Part shown: positions 43,252 to 52,516 of the stretch, one piece after another
Layout of the letters: the number at the start of each line of letters is the position of its first letter
How positions within the stretch are numbered: the stretch's first letter is position 1
NCBI RefSeq assembly: GCF_000212695.1
Contig: NC_015514.1
Span: 558,001 to 622,000 of the forward strand
DNA length: 64,000 nt
Direction: 5' to 3'
DNA from: Cellulomonas fimi ATCC 484
Lineage (GTDB): Bacteria; Actinomycetota; Actinomycetes; Actinomycetales; Cellulomonadaceae
Position numbers and translations under genes: made by a program
The notes under the pieces: model-generated
The model's database searches: none
Told to the model about the DNA's origin: nothing
Seen by the model: the letters and a program-made list of their open reading frames with translations, nothing else

Positions 43252-46143
43252 GTGGCTGCCCCGACCGACACCGCCGTGCGTACCGACGACGTCGTGCACG
43301 CCCTGCGGTCCGCGCTGCGCGGCGTCGTCGACGACTCGTCCCGCCGCCGCGCCGAGTACTCCTCCGACGCGTCCAACTACCGCGTCGTGCCGCAGGTCGT
43401 CGCGTTCCCGCGCGACGTCGACGACGTCCTCGCGGCGACCGAGGTCTCGCGCGACCTCGGCGTCCCGCTGACGTCCCGCGGCGGGGGCACGTCGGTCGCG
43501 GGCAACGCGGTCGGCCCGGGGATCGTGCTCGACTTCTCCCGCCACGTGAACCGCGTGCTCGAGGTCGACCCGGAGGCCCGCACGGCACGCGTCGAGCCGG
43601 GCACGGTCATGGCGGCCCTGCAGAAGGCCGCGGCCCCGCACGGCCTGCGCTTCGGCCCCGACCCGTCGACGTGGACCCGCGCGACCCTCGGCGGGATGAT
43701 CGGCAACAACGCGTGCGGCCCGCGCGCCGTCGCCTACGGCCGGACGGCCGACAACGTGCTCGCGCTCGACGTGCTCGACGGCACGGGTCGCCGGTTCGAG
43801 GCCCGCTCCGGTGCGGGCGCGCTCGACGCGGTGCCGGGCCTCGACGCGCTCGTCCGCGGCAACCTCGAGCTGCTGCGCACCGAGCTCGGACGGTTCGGCC
43901 GCCAGGTGTCGGGGTACTCGCTCGAGCACCTGCTGCCCGAGCGGGGCACGGACCTCGCGAAGGCGCTCGTCGGCACCGAGGGCACCGTGACGACGCTGCT
44001 CGGCGCCACGCTGCGCCTGGTCCCGGTCGCCGCGGCCCCCGTCCTCGTCGTGCTCGGCTACCCCGACATGCCCGCGGCGGCCGACGCGGTCCCGGCGCTG
44101 CTGGCGCACGGCCCGCTCGCGATCGAGGGCATGGACTCACGGCTCGTCGACGTCGTGCGGCGCGTGCGCGGCGCGGCTGCCGTCCCGGACCTCCCGCCGG
44201 GGGCCGGCTGGCTCATGGTCGAGGTCGGCGGCGACACGCTCGACGAGGCGCTGGACCGGGCGCGCGCGCTCGCGGCCGACGCGGGCACGACGGCCGTCGG
44301 GCTGTTCCCGCCCGGGCCGGAGGCGACCGCGATGTGGCGCATCCGCGAGGACGGCGCGGGCCTCGGCGGACGCACGCCGTCGGGCGAGCAGGCGTGGCCG
44401 GGCTTCGAGGACTCCGCCGTCCCGCCCGAGCGGTTGGGTGCGTACCTGCGCGAGCTCGAGGCGCTCATGGCGTCGCACGGCGTCGACGGGCTCGCCTACG
44501 GGCACTTCGGCGACGGCTGCGTGCACCTGCGGATCGACGTGCCGCTCGAGCGCTCGGGCGACCCCATGCGCGCGTTCATGACCGACGCCGCGCGCCTGGT
44601 GGCGTCGCACGGCGGCTCGCTGTCCGGCGAGCACGGCGACGGGCGCGCGCGCTCGGAGCTGCTTCCCGTCATGTACTCCCAGCGCGCCATCGAGGTGTTC
44701 GGCGCGTTCAAGGACCTGCTCGACCCGCGCGACCTGCTCAACCCCGGCGTGCTGGTCCGGCCGCGCCCCCTCGACGCCGACCTGCGCCGCCCGGCTGCGA
44801 AGCCCCTGCCCGCGACGACAGGCTTCGCGTTCGCGCACGACGCGGGCGACTTCACGACGGCCGTGCACCGCTGCGTCGGCGTCGGCAAGTGCCGGGCCGA
44901 CGGCCGTGAGACGGGTGCGTTCATGTGCCCGTCGTACCTCGCGACGAAGGACGAGAAGGACTCGACCCGCGGCCGCGCACGCGTGCTGCAGGACATGGCG
45001 AACGGCTCGCTCGTCTCGCGGGGCTGGTCGTCGCCCGAGGTGCACGACGTCCTCGACCTGTGCCTGTCGTGCAAGGCGTGCTCGTCGGACTGCCCCGCGG
45101 GCGTCGACATGGCGCAGTACAAGGCGGAGGTGCTGCACCGGACCTACCGCGGGCGGCTGCGCCCCGTGAACCACTACGCGCTCGGCTGGCTGCCCCGCTG
45201 GGCCCGGCTCATCACCGCCGTCCCCGGGGTGTCGTCGCTGGTCAACGCGGTCCTCGGGATCCGGCCGGTCGCCAAGCTCGTGCTCGCTGCGGGTGGCATG
45301 GACACGCGCCGGAAGATGGTCACGTTCGCCCGGACCCCGTTCCGGGCGTGGGCGCGGCACGGCGCGGACGGCGCGGTGACCGTCGCGTCGGGCACGGCGG
45401 CGGACACCTCGTCGTCCGGCCGCCCGCCCGTCCTGCTGTGGGTCGACTCGTTCAGCGACACGCTCGCGCCGTCCGTCGCGCACGCCGCGGTGAAGGTGCT
45501 GCGGGCGGCCGGCTACGAGGTGCTCGTGCCCGACCACGACGCGTGCTGCGGCCTCACCTGGATCAGCACCGGCCAGCTCGACGGCGCGCGCAAGCAGCTC
45601 ACGCACCTGCTCGAGGTCCTCGGCCCGTTCGCCGTCAACGGGGTCCCGATCGTCGGCCTCGAGCCGTCGTGCACCGCGGTCCTGCGCAGCGACCTGCGCG
45701 ACCTGCTCCCCGACGACCCGCGCGCGGTCGCGGTCGCGCGCGAGACGCGCACCCTCGCCGAGCTGCTCACGGCCCCGACGCCGATCGGCCCCGGCGACCG
45801 CTGGCAGCTCCCCGACCTGTCCGACGTGACCGCCGTGGTGCAGCCGCACTGCCACCACCACTCCGTCATGACGTGGACCCCGGACCGCCGCCTGCTCACC
45901 GAGGCGGGCGCGCAGTTCTCGGCGCTCGCGGGCTGCTGCGGCCTGGCCGGCAACTTCGGCATGGAGAAGGGCCACTACGACGTGTCGGTCGCGGTCGCCG
46001 AGAACAGCCTGCTGCCCGCGCTGCGCGACGCCGCCCCGGGCGACGTGTACCTCGCCGACGGCTACTCGTGCCGCACCCAGGCCGACCAGCTCGCGGGCGT
46101 CCAGGGCCTGCACCTCGCCGAGCTCCTGGCGTCCCACCTCTGA
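43252..46143 (+). CDS. FAD-linked and Fe-S dehydrogenase (GlcD-GlcF-type fusion)
   Basis: The 963-residue product fuses two respiratory subunits. The first half is an FAD-binding 4 domain ([14 protein letters not shown], near 80, and [14 protein letters not shown]) with an FAD-oxidase C-terminal domain. The second half has two 4Fe-4S motifs ([11 protein letters not shown] with a later CPSY, and [12 protein letters not shown]) and two CCG domains ([10 protein letters not shown] and [12 protein letters not shown]). This layout is that of D-2-hydroxyacid (D-lactate or glycolate-like) dehydrogenases that feed electrons to quinones. GTG 43252 lies 7 nt after CAGACT (43239-43244), suggesting a leaderless mRNA. 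The exact substrate cannot be read from the sequence. Confidence 0.9.
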   Translation: MAAPTDTAVRTDDVVHALRSALRGVVDDSSRRRAEYSSDASNYRVVPQVVAFPRDVDDVLAATEVSRDLGVPLTSRGGGTSVAGNAVGPGIVLDFSRHVNRVLEVDPEARTARVEPGTVMAALQKAAAPHGLRFGPDPSTWTRATLGGMIGNNACGPRAVAYGRTADNVLALDVLDGTGRRFEARSGAGALDAVPGLDALVRGNLELLRTELGRFGRQVSGYSLEHLLPERGTDLAKALVGTEGTVTTLLGATLRLVPVAAAPVLVVLGYPDMPAAADAVPALLAHGPLAIEGMDSRLVDVVRRVRGAAAVPDLPPGAGWLMVEVGGDTLDEALDRARALAADAGTTAVGLFPPGPEATAMWRIREDGAGLGGRTPSGEQAWPGFEDSAVPPERLGAYLRELEALMASHGVDGLAYGHFGDGCVHLRIDVPLERSGDPMRAFMTDAARLVASHGGSLSGEHGDGRARSELLPVMYSQRAIEVFGAFKDLLDPRDLLNPGVLVRPRPLDADLRRPAAKPLPATTGFAFAHDAGDFTTAVHRCVGVGKCRADGRETGAFMCPSYLATKDEKDSTRGRARVLQDMANGSLVSRGWSSPEVHDVLDLCLSCKACSSDCPAGVDMAQYKAEVLHRTYRGRLRPVNHYALGWLPRWARLITAVPGVSSLVNAVLGIRPVAKLVLAAGGMDTRRKMVTFARTPFRAWARHGADGAVTVASGTAADTSSSGRPPVLLWVDSFSDTLAPSVAHAAVKVLRAAGYEVLVPDHDACCGLTWISTGQLDGARKQLTHLLEVLGPFAVNGVPIVGLEPSCTAVLRSDLRDLLPDDPRAVAVARETRTLAELLTAPTPIGPGDRWQLPDLSDVTAVVQPHCHHHSVMTWTPDRRLLTEAGAQFSALAGCCGLAGNFGMEKGHYDVSVAVAENSLLPALRDAAPGDVYLADGYSCRTQADQLAGVQGLHLAELLASHL

Positions 46144-46193
46144 CCCGCCGGCCACGGCTGGACACCCGGGCGACGACGGGTCAGGGTGGCCGC

Positions 46194-46490
46194 ATGCTCG
46201 TCGCCTTCTCCGTCGCCCCGCTCGGTGCGGGTGAGTCCGTCACCGAGGCCGTCGCGGACGCCGTGCGCGTCGTGCGCGAGTCCGGGCTGCCCAACCGCAC
46301 CGACGCCATGTTCACCACGATCGAGGGGGAGTGGGACGAGGTGATGGACGTCGTCAAGCGCGCGACCGCGGCGGTCGGCCGGCACGGTCACCGCGTCAGC
46401 CTCGTCCTGAAGGCCGACATCCGGCCGGGCCGCTCGGGCGAGCTCACGGGCAAGGTCGAGCGGGTCGAGGCGGCGCTGGCGGACGGCTGA
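46194..46490 (+). CDS. Thiamine-binding protein of the MTH1187/YkoF type
   Basis: The 98-residue product begins [20 protein letters not shown] and includes [16 protein letters not shown] and [14 protein letters not shown], the pattern of the MTH1187 family of small thiamine-binding proteins. Family members form tetramers and bind thiamine or related pyrimidines. ATG 46194 is 6 nt after CAGGGT (46182-46187), which may be the -10 of a leaderless transcript. It lies 50 bases after the dehydrogenase gene. Confidence 0.85.
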   Translation: MLVAFSVAPLGAGESVTEAVADAVRVVRESGLPNRTDAMFTTIEGEWDEVMDVVKRATAAVGRHGHRVSLVLKADIRPGRSGELTGKVERVEAALADG

Positions 46491-46745
46491 CCCGGCGGTC
46501 CGGGACCGCCGCCGGGGCGGGGGACGAACCGGGACGGGTGCCCAGCACTCGGACGGGTGACCAAGAACGCACCCGGTGAAACCGGGCGGGTGCGGCGGAA
46601 TCATGCCGCACCACCCGTTCGACGGGCTGACGAGCCCAGCACGCTGTGGGACAGTGTGGTCGCACGCGCATCCGGTCGGGGATGCCGCGAGCGACTACGG
46701 GGTTGGCGATCGGCCGTCGCCTGCCCAGGAAGGCCGGGGACCGCG
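46491..46745. other. Intergenic region with direct repeat and hairpin
   Basis: This 255-base gap holds two copies of GGACGGGTG about 20 bases apart (near 46531 and 46551) and a hairpin GTGCGGC, GGAATCAT, GCCGCAC near 46588-46609. No ORF with typical codon use is evident. The sites could control the downstream RAMA-protein gene, which has no other clear promoter. Confidence 0.4.
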
Positions 46746-48344
46746 ATGCCCATCTTCGAGCTCGACGAGGGGCGGCCGCGCCTCGTCCAGCCGATGCAGC
46801 CCTTGGCGGGCTCGTTCGCGCAGGAGTGCGCCGCGGTCCTCACCCACCACCTGAGCGCGGTCGCCGGTGAGCCGCTGTTCGCGGTCCGCTGGCGCGCGAG
46901 CGCCCCGGACCACGCCGACCTCCCGGAGCTCCTCGCGCTCGACGCCACGGGCCGCCCGGTGGTGGTCGAGGTCGTGCAGGTCGTGGACGACGACGCCGTG
47001 GTCGCGGCCCTGCGCCACGCGGGTGCGGCGGGCCGGATGACGACGACGGACCTGGCCCGCGCCTACCACGCGGACCCGAGCCGGTTCGGGATCGACTTCG
47101 CGGCGTTCCGTGAGCAGGTCGCGTCCGGGACGACGAGCAGCCGCCGCGAGGGCGTACGGCTCGTGGTGCTCTGCTCGGAGGTCGCGGCCGAGGCGTCCGA
47201 CACGCTCGGCTTCCTGCGCGGCCCGGGCCGGCACGTCGACGTGCTGCAGGTCGGCGTCGTGCGCGGCGTCGACGACAGCCGGCTGCTCGACGTGTCCCCG
47301 CTCGCGACGCACGAGGGCGCGCGCCGTCCGGTCGAGCCCACGGCGCTGCGGCTCGTGCGGTCCAGCGAGGCGTTCGCGACCGCGATGGCCTACGAGCCGG
47401 AGCGCGGGACGACGGGGCGGCGCCCGATGACGGGTGAGCTGCGGTCGGTGACGCCGCCGCCGCGCCCGAACCCGCCCGCGCCGACGCCGATCGCCCGGCG
47501 CACCACGGTGACCGAGCCGACGCCGCTGCCGTTCGGGCCGGCGCGCGAGCCGAAGGACGTCACGAAGGACGGCCGCCCGTCGTCGCTCGCCCGCACGGGG
47601 CCGACGCCCGCCAACCTGACCAACCCGCCGACGCGTGCGACCCCCGCGACGACGACGACCGCGCCCGCCCCGATGACGCTGACCCCGATCTACGGGCTGC
47701 GCACGGCCGCGGAGCAGCAGCTGCGCCCGCGGACCGCCGCGGAGCCGCCCGAGGTCGCCGGTCCGCGGCCGTTCGTGCCGGCGTCGGAGGCGCCGCTGCC
47801 GTCGGACACCGACGTGCACGGCCGTCGCCCCGCGCCGACCGCCCCGACGGCCGCGGCCGAACCGCCGGTGGACCGCGTGGCCGAGCCGACGGACGTGGAG
47901 CCGGTCGCGCCGGCCGCGACGCCCACGTCGGCCGCGTCGGAGCCGTCCACGTCGGCGGAGCTCCCGGCGTACCGGATCGACGTCGCCCGCGAGAAGGACG
48001 CGGTCACGGCCCCGACCGCCGTGTTCCTGCCGCTCGACGACGACGAGCCGCAGGATGCGCCGACCTTCCTCGACGCGCCGCACCCGGAGCTCGCGACGCT
48101 CGCGAAGCGCCGCCGCGCCGTGACGACGCTCGTCTGGGTGCGGGAGCGCCGGGGCCAGCGGTTCGAGGCGATGCTGCGCCCCGACGGGTACGTCGAGCTG
48201 GAGGACGGCTCGGTGCACGCCGACCCGGACGTCGCCGCGGCGGCCGTCATCGGTGCGGAGAGCAGCGTGGACGGCTGGCGGGCGTGGCGGCTGGGTGACG
48301 GCGGCCCGACGCTCGCGGAGGCGACGGGCGTCGACCGCGCCTGA
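46746..48344 (+). CDS. Probable PD-(D/E)xK-like and RAMA modified-DNA-reader protein
   Basis: The 532-residue product has an N-terminal domain of about 200 residues with a nuclease-like core (LPELLALDATGRPVVVEVVQ) that resembles the D...(E/D)xK fold of DUF91/NucS-type proteins, though the expected lysine is not evident. A long Pro/Thr/Ala-rich linker runs to about 440. The C-terminal 80 residues (TLVWVRERRGQRFEAML, then DGYVELEDGSVHADPD and SVDGWRAWRLGDGG) look like a RAMA domain, which is found beside restriction systems and is thought to read modified DNA. ATG 46746 is the first good start. No methylase or restriction gene is next to it, so a defence role is only inferred. Confidence 0.6.
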   Translation: MPIFELDEGRPRLVQPMQPLAGSFAQECAAVLTHHLSAVAGEPLFAVRWRASAPDHADLPELLALDATGRPVVVEVVQVVDDDAVVAALRHAGAAGRMTTTDLARAYHADPSRFGIDFAAFREQVASGTTSSRREGVRLVVLCSEVAAEASDTLGFLRGPGRHVDVLQVGVVRGVDDSRLLDVSPLATHEGARRPVEPTALRLVRSSEAFATAMAYEPERGTTGRRPMTGELRSVTPPPRPNPPAPTPIARRTTVTEPTPLPFGPAREPKDVTKDGRPSSLARTGPTPANLTNPPTRATPATTTTAPAPMTLTPIYGLRTAAEQQLRPRTAAEPPEVAGPRPFVPASEAPLPSDTDVHGRRPAPTAPTAAAEPPVDRVAEPTDVEPVAPAATPTSAASEPSTSAELPAYRIDVAREKDAVTAPTAVFLPLDDDEPQDAPTFLDAPHPELATLAKRRRAVTTLVWVRERRGQRFEAMLRPDGYVELEDGSVHADPDVAAAAVIGAESSVDGWRAWRLGDGGPTLAEATGVDRA

Positions 48345-48385
48345 CGCCGGTCGAGGTGCGTCGGACCCGGTCCGCCGACCTCGTG

Positions 48386-49351
48386 TCAGCCCCAGCCGTA
48401 CGCGGCCGTCCAGCGGTCGAGCTCGGCGTAGAACCGCGCCCGCACGGGCGGCGGGGACAGCGTGAGGTCGTGCAGGCCGCCGTCGATGCGGACGACGGTG
48501 ACCAGCGGCCCGAGCTGCACGGCGCGGCGGGCGAGGAGCTCGACGTCGAGCACGACGTCCGCGGCGCGCATGTCGTCGGTCCAGCGGGGGCTGATGACGG
48601 TGCGCGCGGACGCGAGCATGAGGACCGGCGCGGCGACGTGCACCCCCCGGGCGACGGTCGCGTGCCCGGCCATGACGGCGCGCAGCCAGCCGGCGCGCAC
48701 GGGGAACGAGGGCACGGGCCGCCACGTGAGGTCGTACGTCCACTCGCCGCCGCTCTGGGCGCTCAGGGTGCGGGCGTAGTACCCGGGGTCGATGTTGGGC
48801 AGCGGCGCCTTCGGCTGGAAGCGCGCGAGCTGCGCGATGGCAGGCCCGGACACGTGCCGCAGGACGGACGACCCCTGCAGCTCGAGCCACGGGCTGTTGA
48901 GGACGAGCCCGTGCAGCTCGCCGGGGTGCCGGTCGGCCCAGAGGGCGGCGACGAGCCCGCCGGTGGAGTGGCCCATGACCATGATCCGGCCGTGCACGCC
49001 CAGGTCGGCGCGGACGACGCCGAGCGCGGCCTCGAGATCCTCGTCGTAGGTGGTCAGGTCGTCGACGTAGCCGGGCGTCTGCCACGGGCGCAGGCTGCGA
49101 CCGTACTTGCGCAGGTCGAGGGCGTAGAAGGCGGCGCCGCGCGCGTGCCAGTGCGCCGCGAGCTCGGTCTGGAAGAAGTAGTCGGACCACCCGTGCACGT
49201 ACAGCACCGCCCGCACGGGCCGCACGGGCTCGTCGGTCGGGGGCGCGTACCGCACGAGGCTCGCGACGACGTCGCCCTCGTCGTCGGGACGCAGCTCGAG
49301 CGTGCGCACCTGGAAGGGGTCGCCGAGCACGTCCGGCGACCACCCGCCCAC
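48386..49351 (-). CDS. Alpha/beta hydrolase, lysophospholipase-like (S33)
   Basis: The 321-residue product has an alpha/beta hydrolase fold with the nucleophile elbow GHSTGG, an oxyanion loop YVHGWSDYFFQ, and the catalytic histidine in GGLHDLTLSP. The YALDLRKYGRSLRP segment matches the PldB/serine aminopeptidase S33 group that acts on lipids or acyl esters. No signal peptide is present. GTG 49351 follows GGGAGG. It precedes nothing obviously linked in function. Confidence 0.85.
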   Translation of the reverse strand: MGGWSPDVLGDPFQVRTLELRPDDEGDVVASLVRYAPPTDEPVRPVRAVLYVHGWSDYFFQTELAAHWHARGAAFYALDLRKYGRSLRPWQTPGYVDDLTTYDEDLEAALGVVRADLGVHGRIMVMGHSTGGLVAALWADRHPGELHGLVLNSPWLELQGSSVLRHVSGPAIAQLARFQPKAPLPNIDPGYYARTLSAQSGGEWTYDLTWRPVPSFPVRAGWLRAVMAGHATVARGVHVAAPVLMLASARTVISPRWTDDMRAADVVLDVELLARRAVQLGPLVTVVRIDGGLHDLTLSPPPVRARFYAELDRWTAAYGWG

Positions 49352-49394
49352 GCGCGCCTCCCGTCGCCGTGCGGCCCCGCGGCCGCCGGCCGTC

Positions 49395-50354
49395 TCAGAC
49401 CTCGAGGACGATCTTGCCGAACTGCTCCCCGCCCGCAAGGCGCGCGAGCGCGGTCCGCGCGTCGGCCAGCGGGTGCACGGAGTCGACGAGGGGGCGCACA
49501 CCCGTGCGGGCGAGGAACGCGAGCAGGTGCTCCAGGTCGTCGCGCGTGCCCATGGTCGTCCCGAGCACGGCGATCTCCTGGAAGAAGATCCGCTGCAGCT
49601 CGGCGGCCTGCGCGTCGCCGCTGGTCGCGCCCGCGACGACGATCGTCCCGCCGGGGCGCACGGACCGGACCGAGTGCGACCACGTCGCCCGTCCGACGCT
49701 CTCCAGCACGAGGTCGACGCGCGGCACGCGCGCGCCGGTCTCGACCGCGGCGGCGGCGCCGAGCCCGAGCGCGCGCTCCCGCTTCGCGGCGTCGCGCGAC
49801 GTGACGACGACCTCGAGGCCCGCGGCGGCGCCGAGCACGACGGCCGCGGTCGCGAGCCCGCCGCCGGCACCCTGCACGAGCACGCGCTGGCCGGGCTGGG
49901 CGCGGCCCGTCGTGAACAGCATCCGGTAGGCCGTGAGCCACGCGGTCGGCAGGCACGCGGCCTCGACGAACGAGAGCTCCGCGGGCTTGTCGACGAGGTT
50001 CCACGTGGGCACCGCGACCTGCTCGGCGAGCGTGCCGGGGTACCGCTCGGACAGCAGGCTGCGGGGCTCGTCCGCGGGCACGCCGCGCCCGTGCGGGCCG
50101 CCGACGACGCCGTGCACGACGACCTCGCGGCCGTCCGCGGTCACCCCGGCGGCGTCGGTCCCGAGGATCATCGGGAGCTGCTCGGCGCGCAGCCCGACGC
50201 CGCGCAGGGACCACAGGTCGTGGTGGTTGAGGGCGGCGGCGCGCACGGCGACGACGCTCCAGCCGTCGCGTGCCTCGGGGGCCGGTCGCTCGCCGACCTC
50301 CAGGCCGTCCAGCGGGTCGTCGGGGGCGAAGCGGCTCACGGAGGCGGCGATCAC
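49395..50354 (-). CDS. Zinc-type alcohol dehydrogenase/quinone oxidoreductase (MDR family)
   Basis: The 319-residue product belongs to the medium-chain dehydrogenase/reductase family: an N-terminal GroES-like domain with AALNHHDLWSLRG and ILGTDAAGV, then a Rossmann domain with VLVQGAGGGLATAAV, and VLESVGRATW later. Catalytic zinc ligands of true alcohol dehydrogenases are not obvious, so it is more like a quinone/enoyl reductase using NADPH. GTG 50354 lies 6 nt after TACGGT (50366-50361, minus strand), so it is probably leaderless. Confidence 0.88.
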   Translation of the reverse strand: MIAASVSRFAPDDPLDGLEVGERPAPEARDGWSVVAVRAAALNHHDLWSLRGVGLRAEQLPMILGTDAAGVTADGREVVVHGVVGGPHGRGVPADEPRSLLSERYPGTLAEQVAVPTWNLVDKPAELSFVEAACLPTAWLTAYRMLFTTGRAQPGQRVLVQGAGGGLATAAVVLGAAAGLEVVVTSRDAAKRERALGLGAAAAVETGARVPRVDLVLESVGRATWSHSVRSVRPGGTIVVAGATSGDAQAAELQRIFFQEIAVLGTTMGTRDDLEHLLAFLARTGVRPLVDSVHPLADARTALARLAGGEQFGKIVLEV

Positions 50355-50406
50355 CGGGCCACCGTACGCCCAGGTCGCAGGCCGGGGGGCTGCCGCGCGA
50401 GGCGTG

Positions 50407-51132
50407 TCAGAGCAGCGGCAGCATCCGCCCGAGGTCGGGCACGGCCTCCGACGTGTGCTCGGGCCGCAGCGCGAGCGCGAGCTCGTCGACGTCGTAGGGC
50501 GTGCGCCCCGCCGCGAGCCGGACCCACCGGCGCGGGTCGGCGACGTCGACGCTCCAGCCGCCGCGTGCGACGACGATCGCGAGCAGCTCGCCCGCGACGA
50601 GGTCCAGCGCGCCGGGGTCCACCGGGTCGCGGCCGGGGCCCGCGCCACGGACGCGGCGCACCGAGCGCGCCAGGTCGTCGGCGTGCACGACGAGCTCGAG
50701 CACGCGCGACACCGTCATGGTCGAGAGCAGCACCGGGCCGCGCCGGGCCTGCACGACCCGGTCCCGCGGCCCGAGCGCGTCGAGGTTCGCGAACGCGGCG
50801 GCGGCCATCGCGTCGACGGCGCGCAGCGGGTCGGGCGCGATCTGGCGGGCCAGGTCACGCGTCGTGTCGGAGATGTCCTGCGAGCGCGCGACGTAGGTGC
50901 CGACGTACTCGCCGAGCGTGAACGGCACCGTCCCGTCGGGCAGGGGTGTGCAGGCGGCGAGCGCGTCCATCGCCCGGCCGAGGTGCGCGACGAGCTCCGC
51001 GACGGACCAGCCGTCGAGCACGGACGGGGCGTCCACGACGTCGTCGTCGAGGACCTCCCCGACCCAGGAGCGCAGCCGGTCCCACTGGGCGTGCAGGGCG
51101 GCGGACGCGGTGGCGAGGTCGGTGTGGGCCAT
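50407..51132 (-). CDS. DinB-like metal-binding protein (maleylpyruvate isomerase N-terminal type)
   Basis: The 241-residue product has a helical bundle typical of the MDMPI_N/TIGR03083 group: LHAQWDRLRSWV, SVLDGWSVAELVAHLGRAMDAL with the histidine in AHLGR, and a later ELVVHADDLARS carrying the second histidine. These residues would hold a metal ion. Actinobacterial members often use mycothiol as cofactor. ATG 51132 lies 6 nt after CACGAT (51144-51139, minus strand). The substrate is unknown. Confidence 0.75.
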   Translation of the reverse strand: MAHTDLATASAALHAQWDRLRSWVGEVLDDDVVDAPSVLDGWSVAELVAHLGRAMDALAACTPLPDGTVPFTLGEYVGTYVARSQDISDTTRDLARQIAPDPLRAVDAMAAAAFANLDALGPRDRVVQARRGPVLLSTMTVSRVLELVVHADDLARSVRRVRGAGPGRDPVDPGALDLVAGELLAIVVARGGWSVDVADPRRWVRLAAGRTPYDVDELALALRPEHTSEAVPDLGRMLPLL

Positions 51133-51150
51133 CCGCCCATCGTGCCCGAG

Positions 51151-52368
51151 TCAGCGCGCGCGGACCTCGTCGGCCAGGAACTGCGCGACGACACGCCCCA
51201 CCTGGTCCTCCTCGATGAGGAACCCGTCGTGCCCGTAGTCGGAGTGGATCGTCGCGACCGGGCCGGCGCCGGGGATGCCCGCCGCGACCCGCTCGGACTG
51301 CGCGGGCGGGAAGAGCCGGTCGGAGTCGACGGCCACCACGAGCGCACGGGCCGTGACCTGCGCGAGCGCCGCCGCGACGCCGCCGCGGTCCCGGCCGAGG
51401 TCGTGCGTGATCATCGTGCGCGTGAGGACGACGTAGCTGTTCGCGTCGAACCTGCGCACGAGCTTGTCGCCGTGGTGGTCGAGGTAGGACTGCACCGCGA
51501 ACCGGCCGCCCTCGAGCGGGTCCTCGGCGCCCTGGGGGATGCGTCCGAAGCGCTCGTCGAGCTCGAACGCGCTGCGGTACGTCTGGTGCGCGATCTGGCG
51601 GGCGATGCCGAGGCCGACGTGCGGGCCGTGCCCGTCGGGCGCGTCGTAGTAGTCGCCGTCGCGGTAGTTCGGGTCGGCACGGATGGCGGCGAGCTGGGTG
51701 TGGAACCCGGCGATCTGGTCGCCCGACGTCTGCGCCGCGGTGGCGATCGCGGCGAGCGAGCGCACGCGCTCCGGGGCGGTGACGGCCCACTCCAGGACGC
51801 GCAGGCCACCCATCGAGGCGCCGATGACCAGCGCCCACGAGTCGATGCCCAGCAGGTCCGCGAGCCGGATCTCCGCGGCGACCTGGTCGCGCACCGTGAG
51901 CAGCGGGAACCGCCCGCCCCACAGCTGCCCGTCGGGTGCGGTCGACGCGGGTCCCGTCGACCCCTGGCACCCGCCGAGCACGTTGGGCGCGACGACGAAC
52001 CACTCGTCGGTGTCGATCGGCGCGCCGGGCCCGACCATCGACTGCCACCAGCCCGGCGTCGGGTGCCCCGGCCCGGCGTCGCCGGTCACGTGCGAGTCGC
52101 CCGTGAGCGCGTGCAGCACGAGCACCGCGTTGGTGCCGTCCTCGTTGAGCGTGCCCCACGTCTCGTACGCGAGCCGCACGGCCGGCAGCCGGCCGCCGGA
52201 CTCCAGGGCGAACGGTCCGAGGTCCGCGAACCGCCGCCGCCCCACCGGGTCGCCCTCGCGCCAGGCCGCCGACGCGGGCACGGGCGGTCGCTCGGGCAGC
52301 GGGACGCGGCTCGCGAGCGTGCGGGCGCGCGTGCGGGACGGCGCGACGGTGAACGTCTCCTCGGGCAC
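51151..52368 (-). CDS. metX: Homoserine O-acetyltransferase
   Basis: Acetylates homoserine in methionine synthesis. The product is an alpha/beta hydrolase-fold enzyme: VRLAYETWGTLNEDGTNAVL, ALTGDSHVTGDAG, the nucleophile elbow IGASMGG, WWQSMVGPG and NVLGGCQGSTGP are all family hallmarks, and the catalytic histidine is in DYGHDGFLIEE near the end. From GTG 52368, which has GAGG upstream, the protein is 405 residues. A GTG at 52509 would add 47 Pro/Gly-rich residues and start 8 nt after the metY stop. The core homology begins near DPVGRRRFADLG, so the N-terminus is unsure. It follows metY on the same strand, the usual pair. Confidence 0.92.
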   Translation of the reverse strand: MPEETFTVAPSRTRARTLASRVPLPERPPVPASAAWREGDPVGRRRFADLGPFALESGGRLPAVRLAYETWGTLNEDGTNAVLVLHALTGDSHVTGDAGPGHPTPGWWQSMVGPGAPIDTDEWFVVAPNVLGGCQGSTGPASTAPDGQLWGGRFPLLTVRDQVAAEIRLADLLGIDSWALVIGASMGGLRVLEWAVTAPERVRSLAAIATAAQTSGDQIAGFHTQLAAIRADPNYRDGDYYDAPDGHGPHVGLGIARQIAHQTYRSAFELDERFGRIPQGAEDPLEGGRFAVQSYLDHHGDKLVRRFDANSYVVLTRTMITHDLGRDRGGVAAALAQVTARALVVAVDSDRLFPPAQSERVAAGIPGAGPVATIHSDYGHDGFLIEEDQVGRVVAQFLADEVRAR

Positions 52369-52516
52369 GGGGACCTCGTCTGGCTGGGGGACGGGCGGCG
52401 GGACGGGCGCGTCGCCGCCGCCGGGGACGGGTGCGTCGCCGTCCCCGGCGCCGCCGGCGCGGTCCCCCGGACGGGGGCCACGGTCGGCGGGCGGCGGGGA
52501 CGGCGTCACGGGGCGG

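Noticed and set aside
38684..43588. Minus-strand ORF of 1829 residues
   Set aside because: Only its last 195 codons (38099-38683) are a gene. The rest is antisense to well-supported genes in GC-rich DNA.
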